DNA from: JAOAPG01 sp963791575
Lineage (GTDB): Bacteria; Acidobacteriota; Terriglobia; Terriglobales; Acidobacteriaceae
Length of the DNA: 64,000 bases
NCBI GenBank assembly: GCA_963791575.1
Contig: CAWBSY010000006.1
Coordinates: 62,001 to 126,000 of the forward strand
Direction: 5' to 3'
Shown: in pieces, positions 46,168-56,427 of the stretch
Layout: the number at the start of each line of letters is the position of its first letter
Numbering within the stretch: position 1 is the first letter of the stretch
Translations under genes and position numbers: made by a program
The notes under the pieces: generated by a model
What the model was told of the DNA's origin: nothing
Database searches by the model: none
The model's input: the letters and a program-made list of their open reading frames with translations, nothing else

Positions 46168-47684
46168 GTGAAAGAGCATTCCAGGTGCCTCGCAGTAGTG
46201 TTGTCAATTGCAGCCAGTTTTGCCGGCTGCGGTGGCGGAAGCAGTAGCGGTACTACGCCCAGTCCTACCCCACGCCGACCACGCCTACCGCTTCCCTGCA
46301 AGCGGCCCCGACCCAGGTCATGCAGGGCCAGTCAGTTTCATTGACATGGACCACCGCCAAGGCGACATCGGTCAGTATTACTCCCGCGGTAGCCAGCGGG
46401 AGCCTGCCCGTGAGCGGCACAGCCACGGTGGCTCCGTCAGTAACAACCAAGTACGTGTTAACGGCAACCGGATCCGCAGGAACTAGTGCCACGTCAACAG
46501 CCACCGTAACGGTAGGGACGGTTCCACTTTCTCCCATAGCCCATTTGATCGTGGTCATGATGCAGAACAATTCTCTTGACCACTTGTTCGGAACTTTTCC
46601 GAATGCCAACGGTCTTGATCCGAACGCCGCCAGCTATAACCAGATCGATTCGGGTGGCGCTACGGTGCATCCGGTCCTGCTGACCAATTTGGCGCCTGGC
46701 GATCTGAATCATACGCAGGCAAGTTACACCGCGGCTTACGATGGCGGCAAAATGGACAAGTACGCCTTCGAAAACGGCGACGTGTCGATGGATTATTTCG
46801 ACAATAGCAGTCTCGGGACGGCGACCGACGGAACACAACATGGCGTCCAAACGCTCTGGTCCTACGCGCAGCAATATGCGCTGGCGGACAATTTCTACGC
46901 CTCCGCCATGGCGAGCGAACCCAGCAACGTCCTTTATATGACGGCAGCAGACGTGGGAACCAGTACTGATCCATTCGGTTACCCTCAACTGGACGCCTGC
47001 ACCGTCGCCGCTCAGAAGAAAGATCCGAACCCGCTCGCGACCGTCGACCTTCCGCTCACGTTCCAAAATGTCGGGGACCAGATGACTGCAAACAAAATTT
47101 CATGGACCTGGTATCACGAAAACTTCAACACCGAACAAAATGCCACTTGTGTAGATTACGTACCGCAGGAAAATCCGTTTCAATACTTCGCAAGCACCGC
47201 AAACTCATCGAACGTCCAGAACTTCACGATGGCGGATTTCAGCGCGACCTTATCCTCTGGCTCACCGCCTGCCGTCATGTGGATTCAACCTGCCCCTGAG
47301 AACAGCATGCATCCTGGAGCGGCCAATATCGGCAATGGAATCGAGTGGCTCGACAATTTGATTCAAACTGTAAAGGCGTCGAGCGTCTGGTCGAACACGG
47401 CTATTGTGGTGCTATGGGATGAGAGTGGAGGATGGTACGATCACGTCGCGCCTCCTCAGCTGGCGAACACTATTGGCCTGGGAGCACGAGTGCCGGTGTT
47501 ATTAATTTCTCCATCCGCGAAGACGAACTACATTTCGCATCAGCAGATGGATTTTGTATCCATACTGCGTTTCATTCAATGGAACTGGGGTTTGGGACAA
47601 TTCTCAGACTCAGGCCAAGCGGCGCGCGAGCAGCAGAGCGGCGATCTATGCGATTTGCTGAATGTAACCTGTTCCGGCCCTTAA
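46168..47684 (+). CDS. Lipoprotein phosphoesterase (AcpA/phospholipase C-like) with Ig-like domain, one frameshift
   Basis: GTG 46168, with CGGAG six bases upstream, starts a lipoprotein signal (KEHSRCLAVVLSIAASFAGC; lipobox FAGC followed by GGGSSS). Near 46268 (CTACCCCACG) one base seems missing; the frame then continues with a Thr/Pro linker and an Ig-like domain (QGQSVSLTWTTAKATSVSIT). The phosphoesterase domain (PF04185) follows: VVMMQNNSLDHLFGTFP, LADNFYASAMASEPSNVLYM and VLWDESGGWYDHVAPP. Canonical members read QENRSFDHYFG; here Asn-Asn-Ser-Leu replaces Glu-Asn-Arg-Ser, close to the usual active-site Asn. It probably hydrolyses phosphate mono- or diesters at the outer membrane. Confidence 0.82.
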
Positions 47685-47693
47685 ACGAAAAAG

Positions 47694-47727
47694 AGGACCG
47701 CGCCGCACTCTCGCGCAACGCGGTCCT
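47694..47727 (-). terminator. Intrinsic terminator shared by convergent genes
   Basis: AGGACCGCG (47694-47702) pairs perfectly with CGCGGTCCT (47719-47727). On the minus strand the stem is followed by CTTTTTCGTTT, so it ends the amtB-glnK transcript well. On the plus strand only TTCT follows, so it is weaker for the phosphoesterase gene. Confidence 0.85.
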
Positions 47728-47765
47728 TCTACTCATGGACACTTTCTTCTTAAAATGGATACGGT

Positions 47766-48104
47766 CTAAAGCGCTGCCGCTCCGACCTCTTGATTACGAA
47801 TGCGGATAGCGTGATCGATCTTGGAAAGAAAAATCTTGCCATCCCCGATCTTTCCGGTGGAAGCCGTTTTAATAATCGCGGCCACCACTGAATCGACTTG
47901 GTCGTCAGCGAGCACCAACTCAATCTTTACTTTTGGCAAAAGGTCCACACTGTATTCTCTGCCTCGATAAACTTCCGTGTGGCCTTTCTGGCGGCCGTGG
48001 CCGCGTACATCGGAAATCGTCATACCCTGAATTCCGAGATCGGTGAGAACCTCCTTCACCGATTCGAATTTGGAGGGCTGAATTATCGCTTCAAGTTTTG
48101 TCAT
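47766..48104 (-). CDS. glnK: Nitrogen regulatory protein P-II (GlnB/GlnK)
   Basis: 112 residues. P-II signatures: MTKLEAIIQPSKFESVKEVL, the T-loop with the uridylylation Tyr in RGREYSVDLLPKVKIE, and the ATP/2-oxoglutarate B and C loops (KTASTGKIGDGKIFLSKIDH). The protein senses nitrogen status and, when not modified, plugs the ammonium channel AmtB. It directly follows amtB, which supports the GlnK assignment over GlnB. Confidence 0.95.
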   Translation of the reverse strand: MTKLEAIIQPSKFESVKEVLTDLGIQGMTISDVRGHGRQKGHTEVYRGREYSVDLLPKVKIELVLADDQVDSVVAAIIKTASTGKIGDGKIFLSKIDHAIRIRNQEVGAAAL

Positions 48105-48140
48105 CTTTTCCTCTCAGTTTCGCAATTGTAGGCTACCTGA

Positions 48141-48164
48141 AAGGACGGGAAATTTCCCGTCCTT
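48141..48164 (-). repeat. Perfect 24-bp palindrome between amtB and glnK
   Basis: AAGGACGGGAAATTTCCCGTCCTT is its own reverse complement. As RNA it folds into a hairpin with a four-base AATT loop. In the amtB-to-glnK direction it is followed by TTTC only, so it could partly terminate or protect the transcript, or be an operator. Confidence 0.75.
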
Positions 48165-48196
48165 ATCGTTGTCACTGTCAAAGCGACCGTTCAGAC

Positions 48197-49831
48197 TCAT
48201 TTACTGACAGCACGTGGCAGCGCCTGAACTGCAATACTGGACTTCATTTCAGTAACAGGCACATGTTGCGACATTCCCGCGGGAGCTCCTAGAGCCGAGA
48301 TCAGATATTCCGGATACGCCGAAATACCGTGCTCGTGGAGATCCAGCCCGTAGAGTTCGCCCTCTTCCGAGACACGCAGCAGTCCCGTCGCATTCACTGC
48401 ATACATCACAGCCATGGAAACTGCAAAGGTCGCGAGTGTGATGCAGGCGCTTCCGATCGCCTGCGCTGCCAGCACCTGCGTTCCGCCGCCATAGAACAGC
48501 CCTTTCAGGGCTACAGAGTTATCGGGAGCGATTGGGCCCGAGGCTCCGTATTTACCGCAAGCAAAGAGGCCTAAGGAGAGTGTTCCCCAAATGCCGCAAA
48601 TGCCATGCACCGGAACCGCACCGATAGGATCATCAATGCGGAGATATTCCAGCAGTTCCACGCCGAGAACTACAATCACACCTGCAACCCCACCTAAGAG
48701 AATGGCGCCGGTTGGCGTGACCCAGTAGCAGGGGCAAGTGATGGCGACCAACCCTGCGAGAAAGCCGTTGGTAGTGAAGCCTGCGTCCCACTTTTTACTG
48801 GACATGTAGGCCCAGAACATGGCGGTTAAACCAGCCGCGCAAGCCGCCAAAGTGGTGTTGGCAGCAACTCGGCCAATGCCTTCGAAGTCCATTGCGGATA
48901 GCGTGCTGCCAGGGTTGAAGCCGTACCATCCGAACCAGAGAATCAGACCGCCGCTTACAGCGATGGTTAGATCATGCGGCAGCATGGGAGCTCCACCGTC
49001 GCGCTTGAACTTGCGTCCGAGGCGAGGACCAAGGACGATTGCGCCAGCAAGCGCAACAAATCCGCCAATCGTGTGGACGACGGTGGATCCAGCGAAGTCA
49101 TGGAAGCCCATTCCAAGCGAAGGAAAAACATGGCCATCGCTTCCCATCAAAGCGAGCCAGCCATCCGGGCCCCATGCCCAATGGCCGATGATTGGATAAA
49201 TGAAGCCGGAGACGGCGACGCTATAAAGCAGATCACCGACGAAACCGGTACGTCCAATCATTGCGCCCGACGTGATAGTTGAGCAAGTATCGGCGAAAGC
49301 GAACTGGAACAGCCACAGGGCCAAGAAAGCTACGCCGGAGGTTTCATACGTAGCTGGCACACCCTGCAGGAAGAACCAGTGATATCCAATGAAGCCGTTG
49401 CCATGGCTGAACATGAACGCAAAGCCGAAAGCATAGAACAGGAGCCCGCAAAGGCACGTGTCTACTACGCATTCCATCAGCACGTTCACAGTCTCGCGCG
49501 ATCGACAGAAGCCAGCTTCAAGCATGGTGAAACCGACTTGCATGCCGAACACAAGGAAAGCAGCGATCAGCGTCCATGCGGTATTGACAGGATTGACGAT
49601 ATCGGCGGCTTTTACCTCAGGAGTACCCGTCTGTGCAGAAACGTGAGTGAAAAAGACCCCAGAGATTACGGTAATGATGAGAAACATCAAACCGATGCCC
49701 ATGAGTTTACCGGTGAGTAGGAGGCTTCCGTACTTCCTCCACTCGGGCTCCCGCAAACGGCCAGCAAGACGGGAGAATTTTTGACTGAGGGACAACTTGC
49801 TCCTGCTCCCTTTTTGCGCTATGGATCGCAT
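48197..49831 (-). CDS. amtB: Ammonium transporter AmtB
   Basis: 544 residues from ATG 49829-49831 (AAAGGAG upstream). Eleven membrane helices plus an N-terminal signal-like segment. Family marks: NPVNTAWTLIAAFLVFGMQV with GFTMLEAG, FQFAFADTCSTITSGA, FHDFAGSTVVHTIGG with the first pore His, GGLILWFGWYGFNPGS, NGFLAGLVAITCPCYW and PVHGICGIWGTL with the second pore His. It conducts ammonia/ammonium and is gated by GlnK, encoded downstream. The N-terminal extension (~35 basic residues) is longer than in E. coli AmtB. A porin gene lies 61 bp upstream on the same strand. Confidence 0.95.
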   Translation of the reverse strand: MRSIAQKGSRSKLSLSQKFSRLAGRLREPEWRKYGSLLLTGKLMGIGLMFLIITVISGVFFTHVSAQTGTPEVKAADIVNPVNTAWTLIAAFLVFGMQVGFTMLEAGFCRSRETVNVLMECVVDTCLCGLLFYAFGFAFMFSHGNGFIGYHWFFLQGVPATYETSGVAFLALWLFQFAFADTCSTITSGAMIGRTGFVGDLLYSVAVSGFIYPIIGHWAWGPDGWLALMGSDGHVFPSLGMGFHDFAGSTVVHTIGGFVALAGAIVLGPRLGRKFKRDGGAPMLPHDLTIAVSGGLILWFGWYGFNPGSTLSAMDFEGIGRVAANTTLAACAAGLTAMFWAYMSSKKWDAGFTTNGFLAGLVAITCPCYWVTPTGAILLGGVAGVIVVLGVELLEYLRIDDPIGAVPVHGICGIWGTLSLGLFACGKYGASGPIAPDNSVALKGLFYGGGTQVLAAQAIGSACITLATFAVSMAVMYAVNATGLLRVSEEGELYGLDLHEHGISAYPEYLISALGAPAGMSQHVPVTEMKSSIAVQALPRAVSK

Positions 49832-49892
49832 AGGGCAATGCTCCTTTAAGTTAGATAGATTTTTGAATCGTCTAAACATGGAATACGAATTA

Positions 49893-51280
49893 CTACTGCG
49901 CTGTGGTGAATGCGTAAATTACTCCCAGTGTCACTGTGTTTTGCCCGGATACAAATTGGTTTAACCCTCGTGGGAAAACCCGGGCGTCACTCGAGTCTCT
50001 GCGAAATTCCAAACGGGTGATGATCGCCTTGGCAATGGTGCGTTGAAGTGTTGCGGTGAATTCATTGAGTTCCTGCGAGGTTCCAGTTGAAAAGCCTTGG
50101 TTATCGTCAAAATATTCACCGCGCAAAGCAACTGCCCACTTATCATCGAAGGCGTATTTGAGATAACCCGCGAGCCCACTCCAGACCGCGCGAGGGCCGA
50201 TAATAAATGGTGGAACGCCAGGAACAGCGCTGTTCACGAAATGATCGCGGCCGTAGTCATAATTTGCCATCAGCGAAAGTTTCGCTGTCGGAGTATAGGT
50301 GATGACCGTATCTGAGAGATTCCGGTAACGATCCGTTGTAGTTGAGGTGTTCAGGCCCACCATAATAGTTCTCGATGATGCTCCACTTCTTATTGGGATT
50401 TACGGTGAGGGTGAGGCCGACGGTTTTGCCAGTGTTGTTGTCTACGCTATTGTTCCAGCCGTTGACCAAGGAAGCGCTCACCGAGACTTTATCGTTGAAG
50501 GTGTAAGCCGCTCGTGCGCCGAAATGGAAGTACGGAATAGCCCACGAGAAAAGCAGGCCGCGCGAATAGTTCCAGTTGTCCTTGCTCTCAATGACTTCAG
50601 CACCCGCATTGGTTACAAACTTACCGACATCGATTTTCAATCCTTTGCCCGCCGGAGCCAGATATTCGAGGTAGCCTTCTTTCAAATATTGGTCGAAGTT
50701 TGAAACTGCCGGTCCACCTAAGGGCGTGCCCGGAATGAGGGGAGAACCGATCTCGCTCGAGTTCACTAGGTTCATCGCCTGGCCAAAGCCGAGCGCCACG
50801 TGATAGCCGACGCGGTTTGTCGGATCGGTGGCTTTGTCGGCGACTAATTCAAGCATGTTCAGGCCAAATTGACCGGAGTTGATATCGAAGTTTCGCAACG
50901 CATTGGTGCGGGATGCGGGTTGATTGGCGTTATAGCCATAGTAGGCATCCACAAATCCGCTTAGCGTAGTTGGACCAAGCAACCCAGCGAGTCCTGTTGG
51001 AGCAGGAGCCGCAGCCGGGGCCGGATGTTGCAGCAGCGGCGGCAGCAGGCGCTTCAGTAGTAGCGGGTTTTTCCGAAGCTGGAGGAGTCGCCGGTTTCTG
51101 CGTTGCCAGTTGAGCTTTCAGATCGGCCAGCTGCTTTTCCAAATCATCGACTCGTTTAGCTAGGTCGGATGAGGTTGACGGGCTTGTGTCGGTTTGAGCT
51201 CCGGAAATGGGCGGAGCTAGAGCTAGGACCAAAGCGATCCCGGTACACAGGGCATAACGAGCCATCGGGCTGTTTGTCAT
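49893..51280 (-). CDS. Outer-membrane beta-barrel porin (OmpL/BBP2-like), frame broken twice
   Basis: From ATG 51278-51280 a signal peptide (ARYALCTGIALVLALAPPIS) leads to a coiled coil (DLAKRVDDLEKQLADLKAQL) and a Pro/Ala-rich linker. An extra base near 51017-51024 moves the frame to the barrel start (GLLGPTTLSGFVDAYYGYNA) and strands such as GYLEYLAPAGKGLKIDVGKF. Another extra base near 50333 (AACGGATCG) gives NDRYRNLSDTVITYTPTAKL through the C-terminal strand TLGVIYAFTTAQ. The N-terminal coiled coil plus barrel matches periplasm-spanning porins. It lies upstream of amtB and glnK on the same strand and may let ammonium or small nitrogen solutes across the outer membrane. Substrate is inferred. 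Confidence 0.8.
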
Positions 51281-51931
51281 CTTCAAGTTGGTCTCTCTTG
51301 GGTGCAGCAAAACTAGTCGATGCCTCAGCGCGTTGGGACGTGCGACAGTCAGAGCAAGTTAGGGCGTTTGATCTACAGAGTCCAATCGATTGTTTTTGTC
51401 GCGAGCATTAGAAAAAGTTTTAGCAATGAAATCTATCGAACAGATAAACGTTTTTTTTACCTGATGAAAGCAAACGGCAATAGCGAGGTCGATGAGGCGG
51501 ACAACCACCGTAGTTTGAATCGAGTCGATTCGTTTGGTGAATGACACATCGGTACGCGGACAAAGTTCAAGTTCAGCAAATTGGATCCTTGCTCATTTCG
51601 CTTGTTCTTGTCGTGCGAACTTGGAACGCATTGACGGACGGCGATGAACACCCATCATCAGACTGGCATGTGCAGTTTCAGACCGGACATGATTTCCCAT
51701 CTCTTTAGGTGTGAAGTGCCGAAATGGGAAATTACTACTCCAAGGATTTTCAATACTTTCAGTGACTTGCGCTTATTACCCACGTTGGTTCAATGACCGT
51801 TTGGAGCGTTGCTCACCTCTGTTCCCGCCACCTATAATCTTCTTACTCTGGTAGTAAAGAATTTCTCCGTCAGGTTTGCAGGTGGGACTGCGGTGGTGTA
51901 CTCCGCCTCCGTACTGCTGTGGCACTCGGCT
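51281..51931. promoter_or_regulatory. Intergenic region with a candidate promoter and a stem-loop
   Basis: About 650 bp between divergent genes. A plausible sigma70 promoter reads TTGCTC (51809-51814), 18 bases, TATAAT (51833-51838), giving a start at about 51845 and an 87-base leader to the transglycosylase ATG. An inverted repeat ATTTCCCAT/ATGGGAAAT lies at 51692-51700 and 51724-51732. I see no sigma54 site for the amtB operon. No genes are evident. Confidence 0.5.
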
Positions 51932-52774
51932 ATGCAAAAGCGCCCACAATTCGCCCTGATGGCTGGTTTTCTAATCGCGGCCTTCCTTCTCTTCTTAACA
52001 GCAAATGCTGCTGCAGAAATTCGTTCCGCCTCCACCAAGGAAGTCATCACAACTTCTACGGACGAAAGTGGCCACACCGTTTATGTCAGCGAGTCAGTTG
52101 CAACACCTTCGCCCAGGCATGCGCAAAACTTGAGGGCGAGGCAGAATTCGCTGGTTTTTTGGAGTGTTACCGAACACAAGTGGAAACCGGTTCCGGCGGC
52201 GAATATTCGTGCAGCCCGTTCCGCCGCTGCGGAAGTCGATGAATATTTAACGCCTGCATCGGTGTCCCCAAACAACGTGTCCTCGCAGAAAGACATTAGT
52301 GCTGCCATCGAAGAAGCAGCCGCCCGGCATAATGTTGACCCGAATCTCGTCCGGGCTGTAATCAAAGTGGAATCGAATTTCAATCCCAACGCCGTTTCCC
52401 GCAAAGGAGCAATGGGATTGATGCAACTCATGCCGCAAACTGCCCGGCAACTCAATGTAAGCAATCCTTTTGACCCGCAACAAAATGTCGATGCCGGGGT
52501 TCGCCATTTAAAGAAGCTCATGGAGAGCTACGGAGGCGATGTCAATCTGACTCTTGCCGCATATAACGCAGGCGCGGGAGCGGTCGCCAGAAGCGCTGGC
52601 GTACCGCATTTCGCAGAGACACGAAATTACGTGAAGCGAATTACGCAGTTATACAACGGCGGATCTAATACGGGTCCTCACTTCCAGTTCTCCAGTTCGG
52701 GTGTCGGTTCCCAGGAACCCGTTCGGATACAACGAGATGAGCGCGGAGTGCTCTACATCAGCAACACGGACTGA
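51932..52774 (+). CDS. Lytic transglycosylase (SLT domain), secreted
   Basis: 280 residues from ATG 51932, chosen because it begins a signal peptide (FALMAGFLIAAFLLFLTANA) and lies after the candidate promoter; an earlier in-frame start would precede it. The SLT domain is at about 120-245: IEEAAARHNVDPNLVRAVIK, the catalytic Glu in VESNFNPNAVSRKGAMGLMQ, LMPQTARQLN and NLTLAAYNAGAGAV. It cleaves the MurNAc-GlcNAc link with 1,6-anhydro-ring formation. The N-terminal 100 residues (TTSTDESGHTVYVSESV) are unknown. It precedes an amidase, another peptidoglycan enzyme. Confidence 0.9.
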   Translation: MQKRPQFALMAGFLIAAFLLFLTANAAAEIRSASTKEVITTSTDESGHTVYVSESVATPSPRHAQNLRARQNSLVFWSVTEHKWKPVPAANIRAARSAAAEVDEYLTPASVSPNNVSSQKDISAAIEEAAARHNVDPNLVRAVIKVESNFNPNAVSRKGAMGLMQLMPQTARQLNVSNPFDPQQNVDAGVRHLKKLMESYGGDVNLTLAAYNAGAGAVARSAGVPHFAETRNYVKRITQLYNGGSNTGPHFQFSSSGVGSQEPVRIQRDERGVLYISNTD

Positions 52775-52864
52775 TGGGATGCATCTTAAGTTGGAGTTCT
52801 GGTCAGTGGCTGGGTTTGTAGCTGGATAGTTTCAAACGAAGTTTAGTTTTGGATCAACGGTTCT

Positions 52865-55084
52865 GTGGCCGGAAAATTGACGACCCTAAGACGAAGTCAA
52901 ATGTTGCGATGCGGGAGTATTGCACTTCTCCTGCTCCTCCCACCTCTGCCTGTTTTCGCCCGCGTACATAAATCCGACGCATGGGCCCGCTCACAGTTCG
53001 AGAATGCAGAAAACCTGCGGGAGGCTTTGAATGGACACCCTGCGGAAGAGCGAACTCGCCACGAATATCAGAAGATCATTAATGCTTACCGGCGCATATA
53101 TTTCGATGCGCCCAGTTCCGGCAAGGCAGATCCGAGTGTAGTCGCTGTGGCGCAACTGCTAATGGAGATGGGGCGGCAGTTCGACGACGCGAGCCTGATG
53201 CGGTCAGCAATTCATGAATACGAGTTTCTGAGGCGTGAGTATCCAGGCAGTAAGGAAAGAGCCGATGCCCTGCTCACCATTGGTGAAATCTACAAAGACG
53301 ATCTGAACGAAGCGGACCGCGCCAAAGAAATCTTCGAGCAATTTTTGCAACGCTACCCGCGTAGTCCTCTTGCGGACGAGGCTCGCGCAAATCTGGAAGA
53401 GCCGGTGCAACAGGCAACGCTGAAGTCGAAAGAAAAGCTTGTTGCAAAATCTACGGACGCCGTTGCGGAAACCTCCGAGGATGAGGTGGCCGAACAAAAC
53501 GCTGGCAAAGACAAGTCTTCCGAGAAAGGCGCCTTTGCAGATCAGCCGGATCTTGCACTCAATGCTAAGGGGGCCGGGACTCCATCTTCGGGCACCAAAA
53601 GCGGAAAACAGTCCCGAGTCACGGGAGTCCGGCACTGGTCGTCGCCGGACTATACCCGCGTCGCCATTGACCTTGATCAGGACACTGAATACAAGTCACA
53701 GCACATCAGCCATCCTGATCGCGTTTTTTTCGACTTGCTCCACACCAAGATGAGTTCGGCTCTGCTGGGCAAGACTTTTGACGTCAACGACGGCATAGTG
53801 AAAAAGATTCGCGTAGCCCAATACAAACCCGGACAGGCGCGCATCGTGTTGGAGGTAGAGGATCACTCCGACTATCACGCTTATCTCGTCTCAGATCCGG
53901 CGCGCTTGATGATCGAGGTTCGCAGCAAGCAAGCGGCAGCAACCCGGAATTTGAGAGCACCGGCTTCGATTGCTGCCAACGAAGAAGCGACGTCGGCAAT
54001 CAATCGGCCAGCAAAACTTAACGCAGCGCCGGACGACACAGCAGAAAGTTCGACAGACTCAGCGGTAGGTATCAACAAGAAGGCGATTCAGTTCACCAAG
54101 ATCGCAAGCACTACCGCGCCCAAGAAGACGATCGTCGAAGCAGATGACGATGATGCCACAGTTGGGTCGAATAAACCAAATAGCACCGATTTGTTGCCGT
54201 CGGACAAAACTCTGAGCACTCCAAGTCTCTCGGTGGCCCGAAAGATAAAGGGCACGACCAAAAATGCTGGCTTGACCGGAAAAGGCAGGTTAAGCAAACC
54301 GGTGGTAGACATACGGGAAGCGCAACCAACTGCAACCGGGTCGCGATCTCTGATCCGAGCTTTAGGTTTGAAGATCGGAAAAATCGTAATCGACCCAGGA
54401 CATGGCGGCCACGATACCGGCACCATCGGCCCAAATGGACTCGAAGAAAAAGATCTGGTACTCGACGTCAGCCGCCGTCTTGGCAAACTGCTCGATTCAC
54501 GACTCGGCGCCGAGGTGGTCTACACGCGCAAAGACGACACCTTCATTCCACTTGAGACTCGTACCTCGATTGCGAATCAAGAGCAGGCCGATTTGTTCGT
54601 CTCCGTGCATGCAAATTCGAGCCATGATCCAGATGCGCGCGGGGTGGAGACTTACTATCTGAACTTCACTTCGTCTCCCCAGGCGCTTGAAGTGGCGGCT
54701 CGCGAGAATGCGGTTTCGGAAAAATCCATTCATGAGCTGCAAGACCTGGTGAAAAAGATCGCGCTCAAGGAAAAGATTGAGGAGTCACATGAATTCGCTT
54801 CCGACGTGCAGCAGGCTCTGCATAGCGGACTTGCGGCGAAGAACCCGGGTATTCGCGACCGAGGCGTGAAGAAAGCTCCTTTCATCGTGCTGATCGGGGC
54901 CAATATGCCATCAATTTTGGCTGAGATTTCGTTTGTCAGCAATCCCGGAGATGAGCATCATTTGGGCAGTCCTGAGTACCGTCAACGAATTGCGGAATCA
55001 CTCTATCGCGGTATCTCCAAGTATGTGAGCGGCTTAAGCGGAGTGAAAGTGGCCAGCCGCATGGATAGGGCGAGCGGCCAGTAG
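52865..55084 (+). CDS. N-acetylmuramoyl-L-alanine amidase with AMIN domain (AmiC-like)
   Basis: 739 residues from GTG 52865 (ATG at 52901 is possible), signal peptide SIALLLLLPPLPVFA. Order: TPR-like helices (about 35-180), a charged linker, an AMIN septum-targeting domain (SPDYTRVAIDLDQDTEYKSQ, then FDVNDGIVKKIRVAQYKPGQ), a disordered Ser/Thr/Lys-rich linker, and an amidase_3 domain near the C-terminus. Zinc and catalytic residues: His in IDPGHGGHDTGT, Glu in GLEEKDLVLDVSRR, His in SVHANSSHD and Glu in ILAEISFVSNPGDE. It removes stem peptides from MurNAc during cell separation. It is larger than E. coli AmiC by its TPR domain. Confidence 0.92.
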   Translation: MAGKLTTLRRSQMLRCGSIALLLLLPPLPVFARVHKSDAWARSQFENAENLREALNGHPAEERTRHEYQKIINAYRRIYFDAPSSGKADPSVVAVAQLLMEMGRQFDDASLMRSAIHEYEFLRREYPGSKERADALLTIGEIYKDDLNEADRAKEIFEQFLQRYPRSPLADEARANLEEPVQQATLKSKEKLVAKSTDAVAETSEDEVAEQNAGKDKSSEKGAFADQPDLALNAKGAGTPSSGTKSGKQSRVTGVRHWSSPDYTRVAIDLDQDTEYKSQHISHPDRVFFDLLHTKMSSALLGKTFDVNDGIVKKIRVAQYKPGQARIVLEVEDHSDYHAYLVSDPARLMIEVRSKQAAATRNLRAPASIAANEEATSAINRPAKLNAAPDDTAESSTDSAVGINKKAIQFTKIASTTAPKKTIVEADDDDATVGSNKPNSTDLLPSDKTLSTPSLSVARKIKGTTKNAGLTGKGRLSKPVVDIREAQPTATGSRSLIRALGLKIGKIVIDPGHGGHDTGTIGPNGLEEKDLVLDVSRRLGKLLDSRLGAEVVYTRKDDTFIPLETRTSIANQEQADLFVSVHANSSHDPDARGVETYYLNFTSSPQALEVAARENAVSEKSIHELQDLVKKIALKEKIEESHEFASDVQQALHSGLAAKNPGIRDRGVKKAPFIVLIGANMPSILAEISFVSNPGDEHHLGSPEYRQRIAESLYRGISKYVSGLSGVKVASRMDRASGQ

Positions 55085-55159
55085 AATCGCCTTTCTGGAA
55101 ACTTTCCCAGCCAGTCTGTAGTCTAATCAGGTAGTCATTGTTTAGTTGTTTGTCACTTC

Positions 55160-56279
55160 ATGAAGATTTCTAGAATTTTCCTATCCATACTGATAAGTGT
55201 GTCGTTGGCGGCGTTTGTGTCTGCGGCGGAGAATCCGTCTTCCACGCATGCTCCCGCAGACTTTCGCCGGATGGCAGGCTCAATCCCCGATCAAGTCCAG
55301 CAACGAACCTGCTGACGCTGACCCCATCAATGCGGCACTCTTGAAGGAATATGGATTCACTGACTTTCAGTCCGCAACTTATAGTCGCGAAGATGGCCGC
55401 AAGCTAACAGTCAAGGCTGCCCGATTCCAGGATGCCAGCGGAGCCTACGGAGCATTCACCTACTACAAACTTCCCCAGATGCCGGTGGAGAAAATAGGAG
55501 ACCAGGGAGCGTCTCTCAACGAGCGCGTACTTTTTTATCGCGGCAACATTTTGGTGGACGCGGTCTTTCAAAATCTAACCGCAATGTCGTCTGCTGAGTT
55601 GCGTGAACTGGCGGACGGGCTTCCCCTTCCATCCGGCAACACAGGCAAACTTCCTGGATTGCCGCGCTACCTCCCTTCGCAGTCTTACGTGAAGAACACA
55701 GCCAAGTACATTGTCGGACCTGTTGGGCTGGAGAAGGTGGGAATTCCCGGGCAATTGGTGGACTTCAATGCCGGGGCCGAAGTGGTCGAAGGAATCTATA
55801 ACACTGCGGGCGGAGATGCTGACTTGATCCTCATCTCTTACCCCACTCCGCAAATCGCAGCTGAAGAGCTACGCAAAATCGATACGGCTCACGCACCGGG
55901 GGCACCACCGAATGCTCCGATCTTCGACAAACGTACTGGACCCATCGTTGTAGTCGCAACCGGACCGTTATCGCAAAGCGAAGCGAAGTCTTTGCTCGCG
56001 TCGGTCAACTATGAAGCCGATGTCACGTGGAATGAGAACACTTATTTCACAAAGAAGGACAATATCGGCAATCTAATCGTTAATGTTCTGTACCTCTGCG
56101 GGATCATCGGCGGCTTCGCCATAGTGGCCGGCATCGCCTTCGGAGGTCTTCGCGTCCTGGTAAAACGGTTCTGGCCGAACAGAGTCTTTGACCGTCCCGA
56201 AGACGTGGAATTAATCTCCCTTCATCTCTCCGAAGGCGCTCCTCGACCGGCCCCAATCGAAGGTAAATCCTTCAATTAA
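55160..56279 (+). CDS. Secreted membrane-anchored protein of unknown function, one frameshift
   Basis: ATG 55160 opens a signal peptide (MKISRIFLSILISVSLAAFV) ending in SAAENPSSTH. An extra base near 55236-55250 moves the frame to MLPQTFAGWQAQSPIKSSNE, and the rest (about 340 residues) reads cleanly to 56279. Motifs: NAALLKEYGFTDFQSATYSR and GAYGAFTYYKLPQMPVEKIG resemble the DUF6599-type domain. A single membrane helix near the C-terminus (about 300-325, LYLCGIIGGFAIVAGIAFGG) precedes a short cytosolic tail. No catalytic motif is recognised. It follows the amidase gene by 75 bp and could be cell-envelope related. Confidence 0.7.
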
Positions 56280-56392
56280 TGGAGGTTAGGTTACGTGCGA
56301 CAGGTACTTGTCTCAGAATGAGTCACTTACAGCGCGTATTAACCTTTTTCTTAAGTTGTTGAAAATAAAGCTATTTATTTCCCAAAAAATTC

Positions 56393-56421
56393 TTGACACC
56401 CCTTCCGGTGACTCATAAGAT
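56393..56421 (+). promoter_or_regulatory. Strong sigma70-type promoter
   Basis: A perfect TTGACA (56393-56398), a 17-base spacer and TAAGAT (56416-56421) give a predicted start at about 56428. It is followed within 90 bases by an intrinsic terminator, so it drives a short RNA or an attenuated leader. Confidence 0.75.
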
Positions 56422-56427
56422 TTGCCC

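Noticed and set aside
51281..51420. Sigma54 promoter upstream of the porin-amtB-glnK operon
   Set aside because: No GG-N10-GC core was found on the minus strand at a sensible distance.
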